64,000 nt of DNA. It comes from an uncultured Acidobacteriota bacterium (GTDB lineage: Bacteria > Acidobacteriota > Vicinamibacteria > Vicinamibacterales > CAVVIG01). A program made the translations under genes and the position numbers. Location: positions 74,926 to 138,925 of the forward strand of contig CADEDC010000003.1 of NCBI GenBank assembly GCA_902825985.1, written 5' to 3'. Shown one piece after another: positions 6,983 to 15,108 of this stretch (its first letter is position 1; every line of letters starts with the position of its first letter). The notes below the pieces were generated by a model. It searched no databases and was not told the DNA's origin. It saw only the letters and a program-made list of their open reading frames with translations.

Positions 6983-8468
6983 AGTTGGCGCTGGCCACGT
7001 CATGGGCCAGTGCGATGGCAGCCGATTCAAACGATCGCTTGTGACATGTCGGCCGGTTCATGTCGCCAAGCTCGGACTGTGACGCAACCAGGCATCCGCC
7101 GGCACACACCGGGATGAACGCACAGTCGCCACACTCACTCCACGGATTCAGCGCGTCGAACTGCTCGCGATTCTCGACGCGCCACGACTCGCGACGGTCG
7201 TCGATGTGACCGACCGACTTCGACTTCTCGCCGGTGAAGCCGGCGCACGCGTACAGCGACCCATCACAGCCGATGGTGTGCGCGTGCTTCATGTGGACAT
7301 GACAGGGACCGCCATGGACACCGTCTGGGGTTGGGAAGCCGTGCTTCTTCGTCTCGCTGCGCAGGAACGACATGCTGTCTTCCGCGAAGCCGCACGAATC
7401 GCACGCCGTGCCGGTCGACCCGTGCCCGGATCCGGCCGACGTCATGCAGGTGCCGCCGAGCGGCTTGCCGTGGCCGTCCACCGGGGTCAACGTCAACCGC
7501 CCCTTCACCGGCTGCACCTGATCGCGGATCACCGGCTTGAAGTTGACCTTCACCAGCTGGTCGGCGAACTCCTGCTCGCGCAGGAACGCGAGCAGCGCCG
7601 GGTAGCTCTCGACCGACGTCTCGTCGTAGTTGCCACCGATGCCGATACGGGTCTTGCCGGCCACCTTCCGGATGTTCTCGATGATGCGATCGAACGTCCC
7701 CTGGCCGCCGCGCAGCGGACGCATCCGGTTGTGCGTGTCACGGTCGCCGTCGAGCGTGATCTTCACGCCGCTCAAGCCGTAGCGATTCATCCGGTCGACG
7801 ATCTCTTCACTGAGCAGCAGCCCGTTGGTGACGATGCTGATCGTCTGCCTGACGCCGCGGGCCCGCGTCACGTTCGCCATCCGCTCGGCGATGAGATACA
7901 TCACCGGCAGGTTCAGCAGCGGCTCGCCGCCGAAGAACATGATGTGCAGCTTGGCCGGATTCACGCGCTGCAGCTCGCGCTCGATCCAGTCGGCGGTCTT
8001 GTGGGCGGTGTCGAGGGTCATCTTCTCGGCGAACTTGCTGTAGTCGCCCCGATCGCCTTGATAGCAGTAGTCGCAGGCGAAGTTGCACTGCAGCGTCGTC
8101 AGCACCGTGATGTGCAACTCCTCGGTGCTCTCCTTCGTCCGGACGAAGAAGCCGTCGATCGCTGCCCGCTCGTCCTGGCGGTTCGGGACGAGAAAGCCGT
8201 TCTCCTCGAGCAGTCCGATCGCCTCACGCTCGTCGGCCGGCAGGTGGTCGAGGACGACGTCACTCACCGGTTGCTCGAAGCGTTCGAGCAGCGCCGCGAC
8301 GTCGTCCGACACGATCATCTGCGCGTCGGTCATGGTGTTCATCAGGAACACCTCGCGACCCGAATCGATCGGCACACGGAGATTGAAGATCGACGCTTGC
8401 ATTGCCCGGTCATTGAGCAACTGGCGTTCCAGCTTCGCGCGCCATCGCATGAGCAGCGATTCGATCAA
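6981..8468 (-). CDS. Radical SAM/SPASM peptide maturase
   Basis: A protein of up to 495 residues. Residues about 30-115 form an N-terminal segment typical of SPASM peptide maturases, possibly binding the leader. The radical SAM core carries CNFACDYC (Cys128, 132, 135), which holds the [4Fe-4S] cluster and SAM, and FFGGEP near 178-183. The C-terminal SPASM region has Cys389, 401, 408, 446, 449, 455, 459 and 475 for auxiliary clusters. A Gly-rich insertion at about 330-385 carries Cys341, 356 and 359 (including CDSC) and is unusual. The start is uncertain: TTG at 8468, ATG at 8450 or ATG at 8402. It probably modifies the 33-residue peptide encoded immediately downstream. Confidence 0.88.
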   Translation of the reverse strand: MIESLLMRWRAKLERQLLNDRAMQASIFNLRVPIDSGREVFLMNTMTDAQMIVSDDVAALLERFEQPVSDVVLDHLPADEREAIGLLEENGFLVPNRQDERAAIDGFFVRTKESTEELHITVLTTLQCNFACDYCYQGDRGDYSKFAEKMTLDTAHKTADWIERELQRVNPAKLHIMFFGGEPLLNLPVMYLIAERMANVTRARGVRQTISIVTNGLLLSEEIVDRMNRYGLSGVKITLDGDRDTHNRMRPLRGGQGTFDRIIENIRKVAGKTRIGIGGNYDETSVESYPALLAFLREQEFADQLVKVNFKPVIRDQVQPVKGRLTLTPVDGHGKPLGGTCMTSAGSGHGSTGTACDSCGFAEDSMSFLRSETKKHGFPTPDGVHGGPCHVHMKHAHTIGCDGSLYACAGFTGEKSKSVGHIDDRRESWRVENREQFDALNPWSECGDCAFIPVCAGGCLVASQSELGDMNRPTCHKRSFESAAIALAHDVASAN

Positions 8469-8839
8469 TGAACATGCGGTGTTTCCGCTGATCGCGACGC
8501 GGGCGCAGCGGCCGACGATCGGTCAATGGATTGGCCGCTCGGTGCGCGCCGCCGCCGTGGATGGCTGTTACTTGCGGCAGCAGCACGGATTGACCCGACG
8601 GTCAGTCGGTTGGCTACAGTGGCTAGTTTTCTACCGGGTGATCGGCGATCCGGGGCGGGGCGGTCCGTCACATCCGCGTGACGACCGTCACGAGAGGAAT
8701 CGGAACGATCGTCATGCGGCTTTAGTCCGAGGACCGAGGCGCCCGGCGGGTGATTGGCCCGAACCGGACCAGTGGCGGCCGGCGGCTGGCGGCGGGGCTG
8801 CGAGGGAGGAGGTGCGAGACGCGCGGACGATCGAGAGGA
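8469..8839. other. 371-bp non-coding regulatory gap
   Basis: This lies between the response regulator stop and the maturase start, both on the minus strand. It has no credible gene; the only frame (8671-8465) is Arg/Ser-rich and low-complexity. It contains the GTGAC dyad array at 8667-8692. Several GG-N10-GC pairs (for example around 8634-8621) resemble sigma-54 spacing but lack the rest of the consensus, so no promoter is called. Confidence 0.6.
8667..8692. promoter_or_regulatory. GTGAC dyad array, candidate regulator binding site
   Basis: Three half-sites alternate in orientation: GTCAC (8667), GTGAC (8678), GTCAC (8687). They form CGTGAC-GACC-GTCACG, a perfect 6-bp-arm dyad at 8677-8692, and an overlapping GTCAC-N6-GTGAC. 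They sit about 200 bp upstream of the maturase start, a distance typical of upstream activator sites for NtrC-type regulators. The regulator encoded next door is the obvious candidate. Confidence 0.5.
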
Positions 8840-10231
8840 CTACGACGCGCCGCGGAGCTTACGGGCCAGCTGACGGACCTCGAGCTTGTCCATCTTGTAC
8901 TTCAGCGTGCTCAGCGGAACCCCGAGGTACTCGGCCGTGCCGGTGACGTTGCCGCCGCACCTTTCGAGGGCCCGCAGGATGAAGTTCCGCTCGAAGGTGT
9001 TGGTGGCATCCTCGAACAGACTGTCGGTCCGCCGCCCCTGCGGTTCGAGCTGAGCGAAGTGAAACTCGAGCGGCAGGTCTTCCTCCGAGATGAAATCCTT
9101 GTCGCTGACCGCCACCAGGCGCTCGATCAGGTTCTCCAGCTCGCGGATGTTGCCCGGCCACCAGTATTTCCGCAGCAGCGTCATCGTCGGTTCGGTGATG
9201 CCCTGGATCTGCTTCCGGAACCGCGCATTGTAGCGGCGGAGGAAGAACTCTGCGAGCTGCGGGATATCGTCCGCCCGCTCGCGCAGCGGCGGCAGCTTGA
9301 TGGGGATGACGTTGATCCGATAGAAGAGGTCCTCACGGAAGCGCCCCTCCTTCACCGCCTTCTCGAGGTCGACGTTGGTGGCCGCAATCAGCCGGAACTC
9401 CGTCTTGATCGGCTTGGTGCCGCCCACCCGTTCGATCTCGCCCTCCTGAATCGCCCGCAACAGCTTGGCCTGCAGATCCATCCGCAGGTCGCCGATCTCG
9501 TCCAGGAACAGCGTGCCGCCCGATGCGAGCTCGAACTTGCCCAGCTGTTGCCGATGAGCGCCGGTGAACGATCCGCGCTCGTGCCCGAACAGCGTGCTCT
9601 CGGCCAGATCGCGCGGGATGGCGGCCAGGTTGACGGCAATGAACGGCGACTCGGCGTCTCCCGCCTCGCGGTGAATCAGCCGGGCAAGCAGTTCCTTGCC
9701 GGTGCCGCTCTCGCCCAGAATCAGGACGGTTGCCGAGAGCTTGGCAATCTTCGCCACCAGGTCGACAATCTCCCGGCCGACGCGGCTGGGTCCGACGATG
9801 AACTCACGTTCCGTCTGATCGGCGACCTGGGCTGACAAAGTCAGCACCTGTCGGTTCAGGTCCTGTCGTTCGCTCGCGTTGCGCACGAGGGCGCGCAACT
9901 GGTCGTAATCGAAGTCCTTCGTGACGTAGTGATACGCACCGTGCTTCATCGCCTGCACGGCGGTCTCGATCTCGTTGATGGCCGAGATCATGATGACCTC
10001 GACCAGGCTGTAGTTCTCCTTGATGATGCGAAGGACTTCGAAGCCGGAGATGCCAGGCAGGCGTACATCCAGAAGCACGAGATCCACGTCCTCCCGGTTC
10101 AGCACCGGAAGCGCAGCCTCGCCACTGGCGACGCGGAGGACACGGTATTCACGCTTCAGAATGGCCGTCAGCGTGTCGCGCATGCCCTCGTCGTCATCGA
10201 CGACGAGAACAGTCTTGGCCTTTTGGCTCAT
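8840..10231 (-). CDS. NtrC-family sigma-54-dependent response regulator
   Basis: A 463-residue protein. The receiver domain (1-120) has Asp55 as phosphorylation site in LVLLDVRLPG. The AAA+ domain has Walker A GESGTGKE (173-180), a sigma-54 contact loop GSFTGA (220-225, with Ser where Ala is usual) and Walker B GGTLFLDEIG. The C-terminal Fis-type helix-turn-helix includes GGNVTGTAEYLGVPLSTLKYKM written here only as its start and end residues G-G-N-V to K-Y-K-M. It lies upstream of the maturase/peptide/lipoprotein/kinase set on the same strand and probably activates it through sigma-54 RNA polymerase. Confidence 0.92.
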   Translation of the reverse strand: MSQKAKTVLVVDDDEGMRDTLTAILKREYRVLRVASGEAALPVLNREDVDLVLLDVRLPGISGFEVLRIIKENYSLVEVIMISAINEIETAVQAMKHGAYHYVTKDFDYDQLRALVRNASERQDLNRQVLTLSAQVADQTEREFIVGPSRVGREIVDLVAKIAKLSATVLILGESGTGKELLARLIHREAGDAESPFIAVNLAAIPRDLAESTLFGHERGSFTGAHRQQLGKFELASGGTLFLDEIGDLRMDLQAKLLRAIQEGEIERVGGTKPIKTEFRLIAATNVDLEKAVKEGRFREDLFYRINVIPIKLPPLRERADDIPQLAEFFLRRYNARFRKQIQGITEPTMTLLRKYWWPGNIRELENLIERLVAVSDKDFISEEDLPLEFHFAQLEPQGRRTDSLFEDATNTFERNFILRALERCGGNVTGTAEYLGVPLSTLKYKMDKLEVRQLARKLRGAS

Positions 10232-10262
10232 CGTTGGGGGGCCAGGGTATTCTGTCAGGCGG

Positions 10263-10290
10263 TTGACACTGTTGCAAGCCGTTCGATAAG
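10263..10290 (+). promoter_or_regulatory. Promoter for the small membrane protein/lpdA unit
   Basis: TTGACA (10263-10268), a 16-bp spacer and GATAAG (10285-10290). The ATG at 10297 is 6 nt after the -10, so the transcript is predicted to be leaderless. Confidence 0.55.
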
Positions 10291-10296
10291 GTGCCG

Positions 10297-10560
10297 ATGG
10301 TGACCTTCCTCTGGTGCGTCGTCGCCCTCACCCTGGTCCTCGCCGGGGCCGCATGGATGAAGGCGCGTCAGCTGTCCCGGCTGTGCGCCGACCTCTCCAC
10401 GTCCTACTGGCAGTTGCGCTACGAGCATGGGCAGCTGGCTTCGCGTCTGCATCGGATTGAACTTCAGACCGGCATGGCGTCACTGCCGGACGAGCCGGCG
10501 GCGCCTGAGCCGGGGCGGACCTCGTTCGTGCCGCTCTCTTCGCTCAAGAAGACGAGCTAA
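10297..10560 (+). CDS. Small single-pass membrane protein with coiled coil
   Basis: An 87-residue protein with one N-terminal membrane helix (about residues 2-20, FLWCVVALTLVLAGAAW). A charged helical segment (SRLCADLSTSYWQLRYEHGQLASR region, about 28-55) probably forms a coiled coil, followed by a Pro-rich tail. The function is unknown. The ATG at 10297 is favoured over GTG 10291 because a -10 element places the transcription start at that ATG. It precedes lpdA by 15 nt and is probably co-transcribed. Confidence 0.6.
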   Translation: MVTFLWCVVALTLVLAGAAWMKARQLSRLCADLSTSYWQLRYEHGQLASRLHRIELQTGMASLPDEPAAPEPGRTSFVPLSSLKKTS

Positions 10561-10575
10561 CCCGGGACCAGCATC

Positions 10576-11994
10576 GTGCCCCACGAATACGACGTCATCG
10601 TCATCGGCGCCGGCACCGGCGGCTACGTCGCCGCGATCCGCGCCGCCCAACTCGGCCTCAAGGTCGCGGTGGTGGAGAAGCAGAAGTCACTCGGCGGCAC
10701 CTGCCTGCTGTGGGGGTGCATTCCGACCAAGGCCCTTCTCGAGCATGCGCACGCCCTGAAGGTCGTCCAGCACGCCAGGGAGTGGGGGGTGACCATCGGA
10801 GAGGCGGCGGTCGGCATCGACATGAACCAGGTGCAAGCCCGTAAGGACAAGGTAGTTACCGGTCTCACGAAGGGCATCGAGTATCTCTTCAAGAAGAACG
10901 GCGTCGCCTGGATCAGGGGCAGCGGCCGACTCCTCGGCGGCGGTGCGGTCGAGGTCGTCGACGGTGAGACGCAGGCCCTGAAGGCCACCCGCGAGATCGT
11001 GGTAGCGACCGGCTCCACCCCGAAGAGCGTTCCGGGCATCGAGATCGACCGTCGACGCATCATCACCAGCGACGAGGCCATCGGGCTTCGGGACGTCCCC
11101 AGGTCGCTGGCCGTCATGGGGTCGGGGGCGGTCGGAGTCGAGTTCGCCTCCATTTTCCGGCGCTTCGGCAGCGACGTCGCCCTGTTCGAGCTGTTGCCGC
11201 GGATTGTCCCGGCGGAGGACGAACAGGTATCGGCTGAGTTGGAGAAGGCATTTCGCAGGCAAGGCATCACCTGCCACACCGGCGCGCGGGTCACGAGCGC
11301 CCGAGCCCGGCAGGACGGTGTCGACATCCAGGCGCAGCTGGCCGATGGCCGCGGCGTCTCTATGACGGTGGACTACCTGCTCGTCGCCACCGGGCGCGGG
11401 CCGGTCACCGCCGGTCTCGGCGCCGAAGAGGTGGGCATCGACCTCGACCGTGGCTATATCAAGGTGGACGCGTCATACCGGACCAGCGTGCCTGGCATCT
11501 CGGCCATTGGCGACGTGATCACCCTCGGCACCGGGACCCACCCGCAGCTCGCCCACGTGTCGTCGGCCGAGGGGGTGATGGTTGCCGAGCGGATCGCCGG
11601 CCAGCAGCCGCCGCCGATCAACTACGATCAAGTGCCCGGATGCACCTACTGCGACCCGGAAATCGGCAGCGTCGGCCTCAACGAGCGCCAGGCGCAGGAG
11701 CGCGGCTACGACGTCAGGGTCGGCACGTTCCCGTTCGGCGTGCTCGGCCGTGCCAAGATCGCCGGCGAGACCGACGGCTTCGTGAAGATCGTCGCCGATC
11801 GGAAATACGACGAAGTGCTCGGCGTGCACATGATCGGAGCGCGCGCCACCGAACTGGTCGCCGAGGCCACCTTGATGCTGCGCCTCGAGTCCACGGTCGA
11901 AGAGGTCATCCGGACCATCCATGCGCACCCGACCATGTCCGAAGCGATCGCCGAAGCGGCGCACGCGGTGCATGGCGGCGCGATTCATTCCTGA
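10576..11994 (+). CDS. lpdA: Dihydrolipoyl dehydrogenase (E3)
   Basis: A 472-residue flavoprotein that reoxidises the lipoyl arm of 2-oxoacid dehydrogenase complexes with NAD+. It has FAD-binding GAGTGG (11-16), the redox-active disulphide GGTCLLWGCIPTK (Cys43/Cys48), an NAD-binding MGSGAVGVEF segment, and the C-terminal HAHPTMSEA His-Glu pair that completes the partner subunit's active site. The length is normal for E3. It starts with GTG. The E2 gene follows after 65 nt and lipB after that, so this is a lipoate-dependent dehydrogenase cluster. Confidence 0.95.
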   Translation: MPHEYDVIVIGAGTGGYVAAIRAAQLGLKVAVVEKQKSLGGTCLLWGCIPTKALLEHAHALKVVQHAREWGVTIGEAAVGIDMNQVQARKDKVVTGLTKGIEYLFKKNGVAWIRGSGRLLGGGAVEVVDGETQALKATREIVVATGSTPKSVPGIEIDRRRIITSDEAIGLRDVPRSLAVMGSGAVGVEFASIFRRFGSDVALFELLPRIVPAEDEQVSAELEKAFRRQGITCHTGARVTSARARQDGVDIQAQLADGRGVSMTVDYLLVATGRGPVTAGLGAEEVGIDLDRGYIKVDASYRTSVPGISAIGDVITLGTGTHPQLAHVSSAEGVMVAERIAGQQPPPINYDQVPGCTYCDPEIGSVGLNERQAQERGYDVRVGTFPFGVLGRAKIAGETDGFVKIVADRKYDEVLGVHMIGARATELVAEATLMLRLESTVEEVIRTIHAHPTMSEAIAEAAHAVHGGAIHS

Positions 11995-12059
11995 CCCCGG
12001 CCCGAGACGGGCATGCCCGCGGGGAGCGGTTCCCCGACTGACGGAGCGAGAGAACGTCG

Positions 12060-13427
12060 ATGGCAACCAACGTGGTCATGCCCCAGATGGGCGAATCGGT
12101 CGCGGAAGGGACGATCGTCCGCTGGCTGAAGAAGGTGGGAGATCCGATCGAGCGCGACGAACCGCTGTTCGAGATCTCCACGGACAAGGTCGACGCCGAG
12201 ATCCCGTCGCCAGTGGCCGGCGTCGTCGCCGAGATTCGCCATCTCGAGGGTGAGACGGTCCCGATCAACACGGTGGTGGCGGTTATTGGCGCGGCCGGTG
12301 CTGCCGTCGCATCGCCGGCCGCCGCACCGAAGCCGGCGCCGCCGGCCGGGGCCGCTCCCGCAGCAGCGCCCGCCGCCCCGAAGCCGGCACCCGCATCCGC
12401 TGCCCCGCCCGCCCCGCCGCCGCCCCAACAACAGCCGCCGGCGCCGGCCCAGCCGGCACCCGTGCCAGCTGGCGCCGCGGGCGCCGCGGCGTCGGGCGAT
12501 GGACAGCGTCTGTCGCCAGTCGTACGGAAGATCGCGCTCGAGCACAACGTCGACGTGTCGCAGATCACGGGCACCGGCATTGGCGGTCGGGTGACCAAGC
12601 AGGACATCCTCGCGCACATGAGCCAGATCGAGGCGCGTCCGGCGGCCGGCGAGACGACACCGCCCGCCTCGGCCCCGGTCACGCCGCCATCGTCAGCCGG
12701 CTCGAGCGCGCCGGCCGCCGCGGCGAAGGCGCCGGCGGTGGCCGGCACCACCGTCCCGATGTCGGTGATGCGCAAGAGGATCGCCGAGCACATGGTCTTC
12801 AGCAAGAAGACGTCGGCGCACGTCCACAGCGTCTTCGAAATCAATTGCAGCCGAATCGATCAGATCCGGCGGGCGCGCAAGGACGAGTTCGAACGGGCGG
12901 GTGCGAAGCTCACCTACATGTCGTTCATCATCAAGGCGGCAGTCGACGCCCTGCGCGCCGTGCCGATCGTCAACTCGTCGATCGACGGCGACAACGTCAT
13001 CTACCACAAGGACGTCAACATCGGCGTCGCGGTGGCCCTGGACTGGGGTCTGATCGTACCGGTCATCAAGAAGGCCGACGAGAAGAACCTGCTCGGCCTG
13101 AGCCGGGCGGTGATCGATCTGGCGACCCGGGCGCGTGCCAAAAAGCTGTCGCCCGACGACGTGCAGGGCGGTACCTTCACAATCACCAACCCCGGGGTGT
13201 TCGGCGCGCAGTTCGGCATGCCGATCATCAGTCAGCCGCAGGTCGCCATCATGGGCATCGGCGTCGTCGAGAAGCGCGCGGTGGTCGTCGATGACGCTAT
13301 CGCGATACGCCCGATGGCATACTTCTCGATCGGCTACGACCACCGCATCATCGATGGCGCGGTCGCCGACGAGTTCATGTCGCACGTCAAGCAGACGCTC
13401 GAGCACTGGGATCCGAACACGGTGTAG
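12060..13427 (+). CDS. 2-oxoacid dehydrogenase E2 acyltransferase
   Basis: A 455-residue dihydrolipoamide acyltransferase. The N-terminal lipoyl domain has its lipoyl Lys43 in ISTDKVDAEIPSP. An Ala/Pro-rich linker (about 80-150) follows, then a peripheral subunit-binding domain (LSPVVRKIALEHNVD to GRVTKQDIL), a second linker, and the catalytic domain with YDHRIIDGA (His428, Asp432). The substrate (pyruvate, 2-oxoglutarate or branched-chain) cannot be fixed from sequence alone. E1 is not adjacent; an E1 beta gene lies at the far end of the window. Confidence 0.93.
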   Translation: MATNVVMPQMGESVAEGTIVRWLKKVGDPIERDEPLFEISTDKVDAEIPSPVAGVVAEIRHLEGETVPINTVVAVIGAAGAAVASPAAAPKPAPPAGAAPAAAPAAPKPAPASAAPPAPPPPQQQPPAPAQPAPVPAGAAGAAASGDGQRLSPVVRKIALEHNVDVSQITGTGIGGRVTKQDILAHMSQIEARPAAGETTPPASAPVTPPSSAGSSAPAAAAKAPAVAGTTVPMSVMRKRIAEHMVFSKKTSAHVHSVFEINCSRIDQIRRARKDEFERAGAKLTYMSFIIKAAVDALRAVPIVNSSIDGDNVIYHKDVNIGVAVALDWGLIVPVIKKADEKNLLGLSRAVIDLATRARAKKLSPDDVQGGTFTITNPGVFGAQFGMPIISQPQVAIMGIGVVEKRAVVVDDAIAIRPMAYFSIGYDHRIIDGAVADEFMSHVKQTLEHWDPNTV

Positions 13428-13431
13428 GCCG

Positions 13432-13463
13432 CGTCGCCCGTTTGGTGGACGAACCGGGCGACG
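13432..13463 (+). other. Stem-loop between E2 and lipB
   Basis: CGTCGCCCG and CGGGCGACG form a 9-bp perfect stem with a 14-nt loop starting 5 nt after the E2 stop. There is no T-run. It may protect the 3' end of the upstream mRNA or act as a weak terminator before lipB. Confidence 0.35.
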
Positions 13464-13539
13464 GCGTGCAGTCGCGGATCGCCACTGCTGCCGATACACT
13501 CACAGATGCGACCGGCCAGATGCCGGTCCCGTCCCGGTG

Positions 13540-14229
13540 ATGCGTTCCATCGAAATCCGTCGGCTCGGTCGAATCGCGTACGCTGACGCGCTGGCGGTCC
13601 AGCGCGCGCTGGTCGTCGAGCGCCAGGCCGGGCGGGTCGACGACCTGCTGCTGCTCGTCGAACATCCGCCGGTCCTGACCCTCGGTGTCCGCGGCGACGG
13701 CGGTCGGGGCCACATCCTCGCGACCGATGAACAGCTCGCAGCCCGCGGCATCGACGTCTTCGAAGCCGGCCGCGGCGGTGATGTCACCTATCACGGTCCC
13801 GGCCAGGTGGTCGGTTATCCGATCATCGACCTCAATCCCGACCGTCGCGACGTCCATCGCTATGTCCGCGACCTCGAAGAGGTGCTGATCCAGGTTGCCG
13901 CCGATTTCGGCGTCGCGGCGGCGCGGGTCAGCGGTTTGACCGGCGTCTGGGTCGGCGCCGAGAAGCTCGCCGCCATCGGCGTCCGCATCTCGCGCTGGGT
14001 CACGAGCCACGGCTTCGCGCTGAACGTCTCGACCGACCTGGACGATTTCGGCCTCATCGTGCCGTGCGGCATTTCGGATCGCGGCGTCACCTCGTTTGCG
14101 AAGCTCGGGTTGGTGCTGGACCGGCGGGACGTCGAGGCACGAATCGTCGCCCGCTTCGCCGACGTTTTCGAACGGACACCCGTGACACGGGCCGCAGATC
14201 CATCAACCGGTGAAGAGGTGCGGTCGTGA
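13540..14229 (+). CDS. lipB: Lipoyl(octanoyl) transferase
   Basis: This enzyme transfers octanoate from acyl carrier protein to lipoyl domains, the first step of lipoate attachment. It is 229 residues. It has the substrate-binding RGGDVTYHGPGQVVGYPI motif, the conserved Lys in VGAEKLAAIGV, SHGFALNV, and the active-site Cys in VPCGISDRGVTS. The start at 13540 is chosen because the family begins with this MRSIEIRRLG stretch; the open frame runs further upstream into E2. It shares its stop with the next gene's GTG (overlap 4 bp). Confidence 0.94.
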   Translation: MRSIEIRRLGRIAYADALAVQRALVVERQAGRVDDLLLLVEHPPVLTLGVRGDGGRGHILATDEQLAARGIDVFEAGRGGDVTYHGPGQVVGYPIIDLNPDRRDVHRYVRDLEEVLIQVAADFGVAAARVSGLTGVWVGAEKLAAIGVRISRWVTSHGFALNVSTDLDDFGLIVPCGISDRGVTSFAKLGLVLDRRDVEARIVARFADVFERTPVTRAADPSTGEEVRS

Positions 14230-14987
14230 CCGGACGTGGTTCGATGATTCCGCCGACGCCGCTGGCCCGCAACGCCGTACGTGGGACGGTGCTCGTCCTG
14301 CTCGCAACCGCCGTGTACCTGGTCATCTGGTATCCATCGTTGCCCTGGCTCCTGCCGGTCCACTTCAAGCGTGGCGGCGTTGCCAATGGCTGGCAGTACA
14401 AAACGATGGGGCGGGTGCTGCTGCCGGTGTTCATCCAGCTGTCGTTGACGTTGACGTTCGGGGCGATTGCCGCCCTCCTGCTGTCCCGGACGTCGGGCGA
14501 TGACGAAGCGACGCCGCGAGAAACCAGCAGCGACCGGCCGTTGCCGGACCGCCCGCTGACGCCCGATGTCCGGGCCGCCCTCGCGGCGGCTGAGACGGTG
14601 TTGCTGATGGCCCTCATCTGGGTGGGGTTCCAGGCCTATGCCGCGTATGCCCTCGTCCAGATGTGGACCACCGAGATCGGTCACCTGGGTTGGCTCTACA
14701 CCGCGCTCGAGTGGACCGGTCTCGTCCTGACCGGGATCGTCGCGGTCCGCGGGCACGCGCGCGTCGGCCGTCCATCGCCGCGGCCGTACGTGGCCGAGCA
14801 TTGGAGGCTGGGTCAGCTCTACAAGAATCCGGACGATCCAGCGCTCTTCGTACCGACACGGGACGGCAACAAGTGGACCCTCAACTTCGGCCGACCGGTG
14901 GCGGCAGCTCTGCTGGGCGTGGTCCTCACGGCCGGCGTGATCGGACCCACCGCCATCCTGATTCTCGCGCTCCGGTACAACTTCTAG
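14226..14987 (+). CDS. Multi-pass membrane protein, DUF1648/DUF5808-like
   Basis: A 253-residue protein with about five membrane helices. Near the N-terminus is the DUF1648-type VHFKRGGVANGW stretch (external loop with the typical P-x-H-F). Near the C-terminus is YKNPDDPALFVP followed by WTLNFGRP, the DUF5808 signature. Function is unknown. It starts at GTG 14226, overlapping the lipB stop by 4 bp, so it is translationally coupled; an ATG at 14244 is an alternative start. Confidence 0.72.
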   Translation: MTGRGSMIPPTPLARNAVRGTVLVLLATAVYLVIWYPSLPWLLPVHFKRGGVANGWQYKTMGRVLLPVFIQLSLTLTFGAIAALLLSRTSGDDEATPRETSSDRPLPDRPLTPDVRAALAAAETVLLMALIWVGFQAYAAYALVQMWTTEIGHLGWLYTALEWTGLVLTGIVAVRGHARVGRPSPRPYVAEHWRLGQLYKNPDDPALFVPTRDGNKWTLNFGRPVAAALLGVVLTAGVIGPTAILILALRYNF

Positions 14988-15038
14988 CGAGATCTGCGTT
15001 TAGGTCGCGCATCGACTGGTGGGGCGGGTCGTCGTCGG

Positions 15039-15066
15039 TTGTCCAGTCTGTGTCTAGGAATAATCT
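15039..15066 (+). promoter_or_regulatory. Candidate promoter of the ECF sigma gene
   Basis: TTGTCC (15039-15044), a 16-bp spacer and TAATCT (15061-15066). This gives a leader of about 35 nt with an AGGGAG ribosome site before the ATG at 15109. Confidence 0.4.
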
Positions 15067-15108
15067 TGGGCGTCGCGGTGTTTTCATCCCCAGCGAGAGG
15101 GAGAAACG

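Noticed and set aside
8580-8640. Sigma-54 -24/-12 promoter for the maturase operon
   Set aside because: Only GG-N10-GC spacing is met (several times, as expected in GC-rich DNA); the TGGCAC and TTGC parts are not.
8465-8671. A 68-codon minus-strand frame ahead of the maturase, considered as another precursor
   Set aside because: It is Arg/Ser/Ala-rich and low-complexity, has no clear ribosome site and overlaps the GTGAC array.
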